64,000 bases of DNA from Meghimatium bilineatum (GCA_034231615.1 CM067298.1:63919729-63983728); one strand, 5' to 3'; shown: positions 44,690-56,215, counted from the stretch's first letter. The notes: generated from the letters alone by a model not told the origin. Program-made: numbers and translations.

Positions 44690-47107
44690 TAGCATCATCA
44701 TTGTTGTATCATCATCATTGTTGTATCATCATCATTGTTGTATCATCATCATTGTTGTAGCATCATCATTGTTGTATCATCATCATTGTTGTAGCATCAT
44801 CATTGTTGTAGAATCATCATTGTTGTAGAATCATCATTGTTGTGGCATCATTATTGTTGTAGAATCATCATTGTTGTAGCATCATCATTGTTGTAGTAGC
44901 ATCATCATTGTTGTAGTAGCATCATCATTGTTGTATCATCATCATTGTTGTAGCATCATCATTGTTGTAGTAGCATCATCATTGTTGTAGTAGCATCATC
45001 ATTGTTGTAGCATCATCATTGTTGTATCATCATCATCATTGTTGTATCATCATCATTGTTGTAGTATCATCATCATTGTTGTAGCATCATCATTGTTGTA
45101 GTAGCATCATCATTGTTGTAGCATCATCATTGTTGTATCATCATCATTGTTGTAGTAGCATCATCATTGTTGTAGCATCATCATTGTTGTAGCATCATCA
45201 TTGTTGTATCATCATCATTGTTGTAGCATCATCATTGTTGTAGTAGCATCATCATTGTTGTAGAATCATCATTGTTGTGGCATCATCATTGTTGTAGCAT
45301 CATCATTGTTGTAGTAGCATCATCATTGTTGTAGAATCATCATTGTTGTAGCATCAGCATTGTTGTAGCATCATCATTGTTGTATCATCATCATTGTTGT
45401 ATCATCATCATTGTTGTATCATCATCATTGTTGTAGCATCATCATTGTTGTAGCATCATCATTGTTGTATCATCATCATTGTTGTAGCATCATCATTGTT
45501 GTAGCATCATCATTGTTGTATCATCATCATTGTTGTATCATCATCACTGTTGTAGCATCTTCATTGTTGTAGAATCATCATTGTTGTGGCATCATCATTG
45601 TTGTAGCATCATCATTGTTGTAGCATCATCATTGTTGTAGCATCATCATTGTTGTAGCATCATCATTGTTGTAGAATCATCATTGTTGTATCATCATCAT
45701 TGTTGTAGCATCATCATTGTTGTAGTAGCATCATCATTGTTGTAGTAGCATCATCATTGTTGTAGTAGCATCATCATTGTTGTATCATCATCATTGTTGT
45801 AGCATCATCATTGTTGTAGTAGCATCATCATTGTTGTAGTAGCATCATCATTGTTGTAGCATCATCATTGTTGTATCATCATCATCATTGTTGTATCATC
45901 ATCATTGTTGTAGTATCATCATCATTGTTGTAGCATCATCATTGTTGTAGTAGCATCATCATTGTTGTAGCATCATCATTGTTGTAGCATCATCATTGTT
46001 GTAGCATCATCATTGTTGTAGCATCATCATTGTTGTAGTAGCATCATCATTGTTGTAGAATCATCATTGTTGTGGCATCATCATTGTTGTAGCATCATCA
46101 TTGTTGTAGTAGCATCATCATTGTTGTAGAATCATCATTGTTGTAGCATCAGCATTGTTGTAGCATCATCATTGTTGTATCATCATCATTGTTGTATCAT
46201 CATCATTGTTGTATCATCATCATTGTTGTAGCATCATCATTGTTGTATCATCATCATTGTTGTATCATCATCATTGTTGTAGCATCATCATTGTTGTATC
46301 ATCATCATTGTTGTAGCATCATCATTGTTGTATCATCATCATTGTTGTATCATCATCATTGTTGTAGCATCATCATTGTTGTATCATCATTATTGTTGTA
46401 GAATCATCATTGTTGTACCATCATCATTGTTGTATAATCATCATTGTTGTAGCATCATCATTGTTGTGTCATCATTATTGTTGTAGAATCATCATTGTTG
46501 TAGCATCATCATTGTTGTAGAATCATCATTGTTGTATCATCATCATTGTTGTATCATCATCATTGTTGTATCATCATCATTGTTGTATCATCTTCATTGT
46601 TGTAGCATCATCATTGTTGTAGCATCACCATTGTTGTAGCATCATCATTGTTGTATCATCATCATTGTTGTATCATCATCATTGTTGTATCATCATCATT
46701 GTTGTATCATCTTCATTGTTGTAGCATCACCATTGTTGTAGCATCACCATTGTTGTATCATCATCATTGTTGTATCATCTTCATTGTTGTACCATCATCA
46801 TTGTTGTATCATCTTCATTGTTGTAGCATCATCATTGTTGTAGCATCACCATTGTTGTAGCATCATCATTGTTGTATCATCACCATTGTTGTATCATCAT
46901 CATTGTTGTAGAATCATCATTGTTGTAGCATCATCATTGTTGTAGCATCATCATTGTTGTAGCATCATCATTGTTGTATCATCATCATTGTTGTATCATC
47001 ATCACTGGTGTATCATCATCACTGTTGTATCATCATCATTGTTGTAGCATCATCATTGTTGTAGCATCATCATTGTTGTAGCATCATCATTGTTGTAGCA
47101 TCATCAA
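44690..47107. repeat. 17-bp satellite, about 140 units, with higher-order structure
   Basis: Basic unit ATTGTTGTAGCATCATC (17 bp), with a 20-bp variant (extra TAG) and single-base variants (GAATC, GTATC, GCATCAG). Rare variants recur in the same order: a TATCATCATCATCATTG unit at about 45021 and 45870 (849 bp apart), and a GCATCAGCAT unit at 45351 and 46146 (795 bp apart). A block of about 0.8 kb is thus duplicated within the array. The right third has its own variants (CTTCATTG, CACCATTG). The open frames across it (poly-HHCCIIIVV) are artefacts. Confidence 0.97.
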
Positions 47108-47289
47108 TGTGACCGTTCCTTGACTACTAGGGAGCGTATATTAAAAGTCACAAAAGAAGAAAATGCCGTTGGTTTGTATATGTGAGATTAAAAGCATTAA
47201 TGTGATAAGACAATGAAATAAAACATTAATGAAATGGACAAAATTACAGGCATTACCCTTTAACCATACAGGCGGGACATAATAAGACT

Positions 47290-48345
47290 ATGATCCATGC
47301 ATAAAAGTATAAGAGCATGCCAGCACACTAAGATGGAGACCAGGTTCGGTGACCTAACCATCAGAAGGCTAAAGAGAAGCATTTTTATTCACCGATAAAA
47401 AAAAAACTAAACAGAGAATATAAGGAAGAACTAACAAACTTAACAAAAGAAATGAAACCACCACTTTATCCACTTATGTGGGAGCAATATTCAAATTCCA
47501 CTATTAGAACGACTATAAACAACAACATCAACACTATCAGAGAACTGCATGCTCTACAAAAGAAAACAATAGTGTGCAACATGATTTAAGATATATACCC
47601 CCGGGATGCGTGGATACAAGTATATATCGATGGACAGGCGACCAGAGCAGTGACGAATAGAGATGCTGGAGTTTACATAAAATATAAGAAAAAGAAAATG
47701 AATCCACAAATTCACCAACTGGATTCTTCTGCGCTCCAAATACTTTGCACAAATGCAGGCCCTAAAAATTTCTGCAGGAATAATTAAAAACACTACAAGC
47801 CAATGTCCACATATGGTGTTTCTTAATGGTGCAATGTCTGTCCTATAAGACATTGACAGCGATAAACTGCCAGACCTGAAGGAAGCAATACGAGAAGTAA
47901 GCATCCACAGAAGGGTAGTTTTACTGTGGCATACCAGGAAATGAGGACGCTGATATGCTGGCAAAAGATGGAGCAACAAGGTAACAAAAAGACCAAGAAA
48001 TCACCTACTAAGAAAAGAGAACCCACATTAAATATATCAGGAATGTCGACCATCCAAAAGACAACGATCTTAAATCAGAAACAGCCACTTAAATAGACTA
48101 AGACTGGTTCTATCACCTCTGTGTCCATGTGGGCATGCAGCACAGACCACGGAGCATATCCTGCGAGACTGTATTACACTAAACCAGCTAAGGAAAGAAC
48201 ACTGGCTCACACAGACGGATATCCACAGAAAGTTGTATGGGAACACCGATGATATTTCATACACAGCAGCATTTATCACGAAAACTGGACTTGAGTAGAC
48301 ATGTCAAACTTCGAACGAGAAAAAGGTGAAGAAGATACGACACGC
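47290..48345 (+). pseudogene. LN-H LINE RNase H and C-terminal zinc-binding tail
   Basis: Across frames: RFGDLTIRRLKRSIFIHR (47345), WIQVYIDGQATRA (47612, first Asp), AGVYIKYKKKK, MQALKISAGIIKN, DSDKLPDLKEAIREVSIHRR, a GNEDADMLAK-like block (about 47940) and LSPLCPCGHAAQTTEHILRD (48115) followed by CITLNQLRKEHW. This is the RNase H domain and Cys/His tail of a Jockey/CR1-like LINE. At least two of the acidic positions look altered and the frame is broken repeatedly. No RT was found upstream; the 17-bp satellite ends about 180 bp before it. Confidence 0.8.
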
Positions 48346-48467
48346 TTTTAAACGACTGAATTCTATCCATGTTGGCTACATATGGGACAATACAAAATGT
48401 TTTTGTAATGATCAGATTATACTGCCACCAAGGCTTTGCAGAAATGTATTATTTTGTTTACTATAAT

Positions 48468-48673
48468 CAAAAGTGGGCAACCATTTCGGATAGGTGAGCC
48501 ATATTTAGGCATTTTATGTGTGAGATGGATAACGATATTTTTAGTCCTCTATTGTTCCATGCAGAATTTTCTGAGCTAAGGAACCAGTGCGCATTACAAT
48601 TTTACTTAATCTTGGCGAGACAGTAGAAATGACAAGTAAAATTTAGTCCGCGAGCCGTATTTTGTAATCCCTG
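48468..48673. mobile_element. Putative non-autonomous hAT element, 206 bp
   Basis: The left end CAAAAGTGGGCAACCATTTC and the right end (read inward) CAGGGATTACAAAATACGGC, with subterminal CGGATAGGTGAGCC / GTCCGCGAGCC, resemble hAT MITE ends. Flanks ACTATAAT and CTATAAAT are a near 8-bp duplication. The ends are diverged, so the boundaries are approximate. Confidence 0.5.
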
Positions 48674-48689
48674 CTATAAATGGAACATA

Positions 48690-49445
48690 ACTAAGAGTTG
48701 CACATGTGTGTGCTCAAAGAGCCTCCACATGTGTGTATTCACAGTCTCCACATGTATGTGTTCATAGAGCCTAGTGGATGTAAACAATAGAAATATTGTA
48801 AGTATGTGTCTCTCTGTTTCTCTCTCTTTCTCTCTTTCTCTCTGTGTGTGTTTTTTTTAAACAAAATAATAAAAGCACATATTTTTTAACATAAAGATAC
48901 GAAAAGAAATTGTTTAATATGCGAAAATGTTCCTTTTGTCAAACTGGCAACTTAGGAGCAACGGCTACATCCAGAAAATGGTTTCTCTGGAGAAGGATTC
49001 TGGGAAGATATTTTATTAAAAAGTGGAGTAAATTGTACGTTGCTGTGCCTAGCGCTTTTTTATATATTTTTTTTTATTATTTAGAGAGCGATGGTATGTA
49101 TTTATTGAATGTCATTTCTTTCTTCTTTTAAATAGTCATGATAAAAAAAACATAAACGAACGTGACATTTAGACATCTCAAAGAAAATAGTAGAAACAGC
49201 TGGTCTGAAAACCATCACTGTCCTTGAGTAAACCAGCACTGTCCTTGGGTAAACCGGACGTCTGAGACTCCTAAACATAACGCTTTGCTAAACTGATAAC
49301 ATACATTATTTTTCCATCCGTTAGGATGTTCTGAGATAAAATCAGAAATAAAATTGATTTGACCATTATGTGGTGCTCAGTATGAAGGAATGACTATGTC
49401 GCGGCTTGCTCTCTCGAGTATCATAAATAGTAGACTACGAGAAAG
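48690..49445. other. Unassigned; small CACATGTGTGT repeat
   Basis: A threefold imperfect repeat of TCCACATGTGTGTATTCA lies at 48697-48775, and a CT/TGTG-rich run at 48815-48860. The open frame at 48910-49131 (MRKCSFCQTGNLGATATSRK...) has no match I can name. Confidence 0.4.
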
Positions 49446-49449
49446 TCTT

Positions 49450-49645
49450 ATCATCATCATCAAGTGACATATTCATTCTAGAACGTAGTCTTTCATATGG
49501 ATCTCTTGAATTCCCCGCGGTCCTGAGCAAGTTGCCCTGCATCTTTCAGTGACATTCGCAGACCTTCTTTTGTCCAACGGCGAAATTTTCTTGGCACAAT
49601 ACTCCTGTAGTTTGCCATTGCTTTCAGGAGGAACGTCTAATTTAA
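49450..49645 (-). pseudogene. LN-E LINE C-terminal fragment, minus strand, with (TGA)n tail
   Basis: Across frames the minus strand gives RRWTKEGLRMSLKDAGQL, AQDRGEFKRSI and a final NEYVT, then GTCACTTGATGATGATGATG. It is collinear with 43530 and shows the family's (TGA)n simple tail. Confidence 0.65.
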
Positions 49646-49659
49646 ACTGACACCGAGGA

Positions 49660-50635
49660 AAACACATACATTCTCACTCGCCATTTTGACCGGAAGTCTT
49701 ATAAATATTTAAATTGATGTGAAAACCAAATGAAAACCTATTTCAAATGAAAACCTTAAAGGTTTGGTAGAAATTAGAATAAACATGACACTGTCTTGCA
49801 ACTTATCAATATTGTTGTTACGGACGTCAAGAGTGACCTTCGTGTGATGTGATGCAAATACACTACGTCATGGCATTATCAGCATCAAGTGTCGTCTCAG
49901 CAATGAATGTTGGCCACAACGGACCTCCAACATCATCTGTCTCTTCCTTTGGTGGTGCAGTCTGCTAGGAGTGAAAGCATTATGGGAGTTTAAATAATTC
50001 TGGCATTCTATTTATATGCACCAAAGAAAATACGCCTTCATTAATCGTTTCTATCAGAGAAGGTATGAAACCAATGGAAATACATCGTCGAATGAAGGTC
50101 TTGTTTTTGGAAAGCAAGCTTTTAAATCGAAACAAGTGTATAAATAGGAATCTTCAAAACGAAGTGTTATCTCTGCCTGATTAGGTCCTGGACAGTAACA
50201 CACTCATGTCGTTTTGATACTCCTACTCCGCTCTTACACTTGATAGATTGACAGACTACATCACCGCGCTGAAAATGACGCAGAATAGCGCACGCGCGCT
50301 TTAAACTTCCTCACTTTTGTATATGTATAACATTTAAAATTGAGTGTCTTATTAACTTCGGAAGTCGTGATTTCCAATATATATTTCTGATCAGGAGCTC
50401 TAATGTAACCTAAGATAATTAATATTGACTAAGATTTGAGGATGTGTAAGTTGTTGAAAGGCGATTGGTCATCTACATGACATTATCATTATAAACAGGG
50501 GTCATTGGTGTAGGGTGCCAGGAACAGTCTGATTTTAAACAGCATTGAACATTGTTCATTTACAGGAACTATAGATAACTTAACTAAAAATTGGTAACTG
50601 CTTTACGATGATATAAAAATTGTAAACCCTATAAA
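49660..50635. other. Unassigned; dispersed repeat at 49853-49965
   Basis: The 49853-49965 stretch matches 31445-31560 (see there). The rest has no recognisable feature. Confidence 0.45.
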
Positions 50636-50639
50636 ATGT

Positions 50640-50940
50640 GTAGACATCAAAATTTCATCACAGATGTTATCAGGAAACGCCGTTGGTCATACATCGGGCA
50701 TGTCCTACGCGCAGACATCAACAGAATACATCCAGTCTCTTGAATGGATACCTACAGGCAAAAGAGCCAGGGGTAGACCAAAAGAAATACTTAGAAGAAC
50801 AATACTTAAAGAAAGTAAAACAATCAATATCCATACTATCCAAGAACTGCACAGAATAGCTTTAAACAGACAGAATTGGAGAGATCTGACCTCTGCCCTA
50901 TACGCTAACTTCAGCGCAAACGGAAAATGAATGAATGAAT
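50640..50940 (+). pseudogene. LN-D LINE C-terminal fragment with (ATGA)n tail
   Basis: After a frameshift near 50700, RKRRWSYIGHVLRADINRI joins EWIPTGKRARGRPKEILRRT, NIHTIQELHRIALNRQNW and SALYANFSANGK, then a stop within TGAATGAATGAATAAA. The C-terminus is intact and the simple ATGA tail starts in the stop codon. 5'-truncated at about 50650. Confidence 0.75.
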
Positions 50941-50997
50941 AAAATGTGTAAGTGCTTTATTGCTGATCGAGCAGGTGATCGAACTAAACCGTGACCA

Positions 50998-51231
50998 CCG
51001 ACTATATAGAAGACCTGTTCTCTAAATTAAGTTGGACCTCAATCTTTACGTGTTTTGATTGTTGTTTCGCTTTCAATTGTTTACTATTAACATATTTGGA
51101 ATCGCATGCCAAAATTAGTAAAGACCATTCCAAGTATCTATTAGTAACCAACTAAAAATCAAACAAGAATCACAACACGTAACGAATGGGGTCCAATTTA
51201 ATTTAACGAACAGGTTTTCTATAACTGCCGA
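50998..51231. mobile_element. MITE-like element with about 70-bp inverted ends
   Basis: The left arm (51000-51072) GACCTGTTCTCTAAATTAAG then TTGGACCTCAATCTTTACGT matches the complement of the right arm (51160-51230) AACCTGTTCGTTAAATTAAA then TTGGACCCCATTCGTTACGT at roughly four of five positions. The spacer is about 90 bp. Superfamily not determined; it lies directly after the LN-D tail. Confidence 0.65.
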
Positions 51232-51366
51232 CTGTCTCAGCTAAACCCTCATATAGGTACCGAAAATATGAAGAAAAAAAATGAAATCACTTTTTATTAA
51301 TACTTTTTTTTTGCTTGTCAACATATGATTTGAAAAACGCGCTCACTATCTAATAATAGGCAAGGA

Positions 51367-51415
51367 GTAGAGATACGACTTCAATACTTTAATCAGTGGG
51401 TGAGAGGTAGAGATT
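51367..51415. repeat. 39-bp minisatellite unit, left flank of nested LINEs
   Basis: GTAGAGATACGACTTCAATA + CTTTAATCAGTGGGTGAGAG + GTAGAGAT. The same sequence recurs at 52783-52815 and twice at 53442-53520, on either side of two minus-strand LINEs. Confidence 0.8.
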
Positions 51416-52782
51416 GTCTATCTGTCTATCCGCAGGTGGATGAAGGTCAGAATATCCACGCTTGTTGTTAATCGTAGGGTTGGTGACTTGAGCTATAGTC
51501 TATCCAAAGCCAGATGTCTTTAACTGCGTTAAACCGTATGTGTCCAGAATTATCTTAATTTTATCTATCCATCCTTTTCTAGGTCTTCCTCTTGTCTTGT
51601 ATCCGGATCTTTTCGTGTTATATGTTCTTGTCGGTAGTTGCTTATGTTTCACTCTCATAAGGTTTCCAAACCATTTCATTTATTGTCTCTCGATGTATTC
51701 TGTGCATGGTCCCATATCGAATCTTCTTCTGATTTCATTATTTATCAGTTTCTCTAGTTTTGTCACACTTGCGGCTTTCCTCAGACATTTCTTCTCACAT
51801 GTTGTAAGTTTTCTCTGCTGGGCTGCTGTCAGCGACCATGTCTGGCATTGACAGCAAAGTGTTGGCATAAACATATTGTTTATCTCCTTTCTCTTGACTT
51901 CCATCTTGATCTTTGGATTGAGCAGTAAAGATGATAGCTGGTATGTCACTTGTTTGCTATCTGGCATCTTGTCTCAATCTATCTGTCTAATTTTCCGTTG
52001 TCTGTGAATATACTTCCCAAGTGTTTAAATTCAGAGATTTGTTTATTTTAGTTTTGTATATTGTTATGTTCACTGGATTTGGTGACTTGCTCATTTTCAT
52101 TACTTCTGTTTTCTGCGTATTTATTTTTTAATGCTAAACTTGGTGCATGTTGTCGTGCGTTAATGTGATTTCGTAACTAATGTTCCTCTTCATAAATAAA
52201 ACATTGCTCATCGGCAAATAGCAGTTTGTTTGATTGCACTGTTTAACTCTTCTTCAGATGCTTCTCTTACTACTGAACTGTTTACTTTCCTGGTTTGGTA
52301 TTCGTTTGTTATTCTGTCCATGTATATGTTAAAAAGTATAGGTGAGAGCAGACATCCTTGTCTTACCCCTCATTGTGTTTAGAAATATGAAGTCATTTCG
52401 TCGGTAGTTCTTACTGAGCTGTGGCAGTTCTGGTAAATGGAATTTTTATTTGCTAATAACTGACCTTTTGATTCCAAATTTTTTATTGTTTCCTATAAAG
52501 TACTTTTACCTGGTCTCTGAATATTGTGTTTATATCTTGAACATATTCTGGTTTTTTTTCACTTAATTTTCTCAAGGAAAAAAGAGCATATGTACAACTT
52601 ACTCCTCTCCTGATTCCGAATTGGGAGGAACTCAATTGTGGTCTGTGATGTATCTGAGACGTATTTCTAATATTTTTTGCATATATTTCTCCTGTGTGAC
52701 GTGGTAAGGAGATACCTCTGTATGATTCACATTCTCTTTTTTTTTCTTTCTTCTTCCATATTGGTACTTCTTCAATACGATT
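51416..52782 (-). pseudogene. LN-F LINE, RT domain to 3' end, minus strand
   Basis: From 52780 downward: an IPIWKKGNVNH-like start, EKYMQKILEIRLRYITDHN, GIRRGVSCTYALFSLRKLSE and QDINTIFRDQVKV. The palm motif GVRQGCLLSPILFNIYMDRI lies near 52330, the active-site box FADE (second Asp replaced by Glu) near 52215, MFMPTLCCQCQTWSLTAAQQ near 51850, MGPCTEYIERQ at about 51680, and a RPRKRWIDKIKIIL-type tail. The 3' end runs into GGATAGACAGATAGACA. This is the most complete LN-F copy; it lacks the endonuclease. It is flanked by copies of a 39-bp repeat. Confidence 0.8.
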
Positions 52783-52815
52783 CGTAGAGATACGACTTTA
52801 ATTAGTGGGTGAGGG
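52783..52815. repeat. 39-bp minisatellite unit between two LINEs
   Basis: GTAGAGATACGACTTTAATT + AGTGGGTGAGGGTAGAGAT, slightly shorter than the flanking units. It separates the LN-F and LN-A insertions. Confidence 0.75.
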
Positions 52816-53440
52816 TAGAGATCATCATCATCAGGTGCCATGCCAGCTGGCGTAGGCGGTCATGGCTCTCCACAGCTCTCTGTCGATAGTATTATGTATC
52901 AAAGTCGTTGTTGTTTCCTTGCCGTGTCAGGTTGTCAAACTGTCTAATATTTTCTCACCTTGTCGCTCCCTGTCTCTGTTGCCTTCAATTTTGCCTGTTG
53001 TGACTATGTTCTATAAACTTGCCTGTCTCATGAAGAGGCCAAAATATAAGATTGCCTTTTACTTATATTGTTGATTAATGTCCTTTTCACATTTGACTCT
53101 TTCAACACCTCTACATTAGTTTTTCTGGCAGTCCATGGTATTCTCAGCATTCTTCTGTAGAACCACATCTCTGTTGCCTCTAATTTCCCACTTTCCAGTG
53201 TGTTTATTGTCCAAGACTCGCACCCATATGTTAGTATAGGGGTTATATAGCACTGCAGAACTCACTTTCTCACCTCTAATGACAAGGTCATATTACACAG
53301 TATATTTTTCATGTTTCTGAATGTTGCCTTTGCCTGTCCTATTCTTCATCTTATTTCTGTTGAACTTCTTCCATCTGCTGTAATCATTGTCCCTAGATAT
53401 TTGATTTGGTGGACCTGTTTTAATACTATATCATTCTCTT
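52816..53440 (-). pseudogene. LN-A-like LINE C-terminal region, minus strand, (GAT)n tail
   Basis: Minus strand: VHQIKYLGTMITADGRSSTE, QAKATFRNMKNILCNMTLSL, CYITPILTYGCESWTINTLE, WFYRRMLRIPWTARKTNVE and VLKESNVKRTL, then a frameshifted tail to 52860 and finally GMAPDDDD (the GATGATGATGATC end at 52818-52830). It resembles LN-A but with TADGRSSTEI and TYGCESWT, so it may be a sister subfamily. Confidence 0.75.
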
Positions 53441-53441
53441 T

Positions 53442-53510
53442 GGAGGGTAGAGATAAGGCTTCAATATTTTAATTAATGGGTGAAGGGTAGAGATACGACG
53501 TCAATACTTT
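53442..53510. repeat. 39-bp minisatellite, two units, right flank
   Basis: GGGTAGAGATAAGGCTTCAA + TATTTTAATTAATGGGTGAA, then GGGTAGAGATACGACGTCAA + TACTTTCATTAGTG. The tandem arrangement here shows that the flanking copies belong to an array and are not simply target duplications. Confidence 0.8.
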
Positions 53511-53511
53511 C

Positions 53512-53565
53512 ATTAGTGGTGGGCAAAATATGGCCCGCTGGTCAAATCCGATCCGCCTCGCCATG
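53512..53565 (+). mobile_element. hAT-like terminal segment
   Basis: AGTGGTGGGCAAAATATGGC + CCGCTGGTCAAATCCGATCC + GCC is a diverged copy of the CAGTGGTGGGCAAAxTxxGGCCCGCGGGCC ends of hAT non-autonomous elements. No matching right end was found. Confidence 0.45.
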
Positions 53566-53569
53566 TTTT

Positions 53570-54145
53570 CTAGTCCGTCATGCTGATCTAAAATTAATAT
53601 ACTGCACTGGACCTATCATGTCCGAAAAGATAGAATACAAGATACACAGATGCCCAATCCTGATCATATGTGTCCCAAATATGGTAGGGGAGTATGTGCC
53701 AAAGTTAGAATTTTTAGTCATCACCACACATACCAGAGAGGCACAATTACGGAAATATGAGACCGTTGTCACTGTCGCCTGCGGTAAATGATTATAACTC
53801 TGTATAAATGAAGATGTGATGGAGAGTTCAGCTACATTAATACGTATTAATACCGTTTCCTTTCGGAAAAATCGTTTACACTCAATCCGAAATAAAGAAA
53901 TTATATAAATGAACTTATATAAAGAACTTTCATAAATGAAAGAAGCGACCATAGACCATAGTTCACATGTATAAGCGCAAGGGCAGTTGTAAGTCCTAAA
54001 ATTGCGTGAGTTGGATGGGGATATTCCCCCTTTTGATCACTGTCATGATACAAGCTGGATTCCTCTTGAACAGTCCAACTAATCACTTACTTTGTATAAG
54101 ATCTATTCGTAGGAATTCAGTGTAACGTTATTACAGTCCGTAAAA
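53570..54145. other. Unassigned
   Basis: The overlapping opposite-strand frames at 53480-53791 and 53578-53952 have no motif. May include the interior of the hAT element starting at 53512. Confidence 0.4.
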
Positions 54146-54149
54146 CTGT

Positions 54150-54965
54150 CGATATGATACTTATATCCCCACAACTTCAACAGGAATATCATGAGCTTCA
54201 GTGCGAAGTCTATGACTCCCAATCAAACATTCTAGATACTGTCACCAGAAGTGGCATATGGAAGATCATACAAACGTATGGCTACCAAAATAAATTCAGC
54301 AGGGATACTCAGCAGTTTGAGAGAATGATCATGTACTAAAAGATTGAGAATTGTCAGATACATTTCATGTCACAAATAGCGTAAAAAATAGATGTGTGGC
54401 TCAAGACATTTCAGCATATATTGACTAACCTGTTCATGAATGGTCTTGCTGGTTGCAAACATGATTGAATAAACAGTACATAAAGGACAGATTGAAAGCT
54501 GTTTGATGTTAAATGAATACTAACCTACAGAAATAAGATAAAATAACCATAAAACATACGAAGAAACGCTTAAATCACTATTTCAAAGTGTCTCTAAACA
54601 TAGCTTCAATATCGACGTGACCTTTACGGAAGGCGTTGCGTAGAAACTCCCAATGTGGCTGAACAACATCAGAAAGAGTGCTCTAATCGCTGAGAAGCAC
54701 CTAAATGCATAAGCACACATAAAATGTGCTTTCCGAAAGATCAAAAAATCAAACACACACATCTACAACAGGGACAATACGTGCCCAATTTTACTTGGGG
54801 ATGTTTACTTCAAATTGAGCTTCTCAGTCATACACGCACTCACTATGTTCAGCAAGATCACATATTAGAGACCTGTCATCATCAATTGTCAATAGACAAT
54901 AGTTATCATCGTCTACAATGGATGACGACTTTATATAAGTGTGATTATGTGACCTGTCGTTATAA
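54150..54965 (+). pseudogene. LN-C LINE, internally deleted, with finger remnant
   Basis: QQEYHELQCEVYDSQSNILD then TVTRSGIWKIIQTYGYQNKF (54175-54300) is the RT segment of the AFDTVxRxGLWKIMxxxG type. FHVTNSVKNRCVAQDISAYI (54361-54425) corresponds to the FxVTNGVKQGCVLAPTLFS block. LKSLFQSVSKHSFNIDVTF (about 54568) matches LKASLKxxxID. From 54770, CPNFTWGCLLQIELLSHTRT then HYVQQDHILETCHH and NSYHRLQWMTT match the post-finger tail. The palm and most of the connection are gone. Confidence 0.7.
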
Positions 54966-54969
54966 GTAA

Positions 54970-55690
54970 TATTTATGAAATAACCCACAGCATCATGCGT
55001 GACAGTTTCCCGGTCGAAACGTGTTATATGTTTTTTGTAGTGCTGAGTAAAAGATATTCCACTGTGTTCTCACTTTTCGTCGGTTGGATCACAGTTTTAC
55101 TAGTTCCAAATGTTTTCGATTTGCATTTACAGGAATACTGCTTTATTGATTGCGATGGTGACAGAAATGCCATTATTTAAATAAAACAATCGTGTTTGTA
55201 TTAATCTGTCTTTAGCAATGTGTACCAAATTGTCCAGTTTAATTGGAAATATTTTAAAAAATCAACAACCACTCCAAGTTCAATACAGCCTTAAGAAAAG
55301 GGGTCTTCTGGAAAAATAAAACTGGCGAGAGTGCTGCATGTCACATTATTCCTAGATATGACTTGATCTTAGAAAAATACGGAAATAACACAGTACTCCA
55401 CAATATGCGTTAATAGCTAGGAAGCTCTACCTTACTTCTTACTTACCGACCAGATCGAACTATCTATGCATATGTGTGTGTGCGTGAGTGCGTGCGTGCT
55501 TGCTTACTTTCTTAAGCGCGTGCGTGCTTGTGTATGTCTGTATATGTACGATTGCCCACTGAAGAGTCCAGTTAAGAGGAAATCTTGTTCTATCATCAAA
55601 ACCGTTCTCTTGGCGTATGTCATAACCATCTCGAATCTTCGTGGACATCCATTCCCACCTGTGATGCATATTTTTCTTTCAAAATTGTGT
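54970..55690. other. Unassigned; Penelope-like CCCGGTCGAAACGTG motif at about 55005
   Basis: At 54993-55022 the sequence GTGACAGTTTCCCGGTCGAA + ACGTG resembles the GxxxCCCGGTCGAAACGT boxes at Penelope/hammerhead helix II-GAAA junctions, but no CUGAUGA-like core precedes it. Nothing else recognised. The region near 55470-55540 is TG/CG-rich simple sequence. Confidence 0.3.
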
Positions 55691-55729
55691 ACTCTTTATT
55701 CCTTCCAAAATATAATGTACAGTAAGGAC

Positions 55730-56215
55730 ATAGACATATAATTACTATTCCCTACCACAATCTAATGTAAAGTAAATATAGGGATATCTAATCACTATTC
55801 CCAACCACCATCTGATGTAAAGTAAAGACAGAGATATCTATTGACTATTCCCTTTCACCATCTGATGTAAAGTAAAGATGTCTGTTGACTTTTCCGTTCC
55901 ACCATCTGATGTAAAGTAAAGTCATAGATATCTATTGACTATTCCCTTTCACCATCTGATGTAAAGTAAAGATGTCTGTTGACTTTTCCGTTCCACCATC
56001 TGATGTAAAGTAAAGTCATAGATATCTATTGACTATTCCCTTTCACCATCTGATGTAAAGTAAAGTCATAGATATCTATTGACAATTCCCTTTCACCATC
56101 TGATGTAAAGTAAAGACAAGAGATATCGAATCACTATTCCAAAGCACAGTCTAATGTAAAGTAAGGACAGATATAAGTTGACTATTCCTTTCCATCATAT
56201 GATATAACTAGAGAA
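55730..56215. repeat. Minisatellite, about 51-bp unit, about 10 copies
   Basis: Unit GACTATTCCCTTTCACCATC + TGATGTAAAGTAAAGTCATA + GATATCTATT. Two subtypes alternate (with GATGTCTGTTGACTTTTCCG in place of the long spacer), giving a 2-unit higher-order pattern at 55880-56000. Confidence 0.9.

Noticed and set aside
46189..46860. Cys/His-rich 70-codon ORFs
   Set aside because: Artefacts of the 17-bp satellite; the period is not a multiple of three and the frames open only by chance of unit composition.
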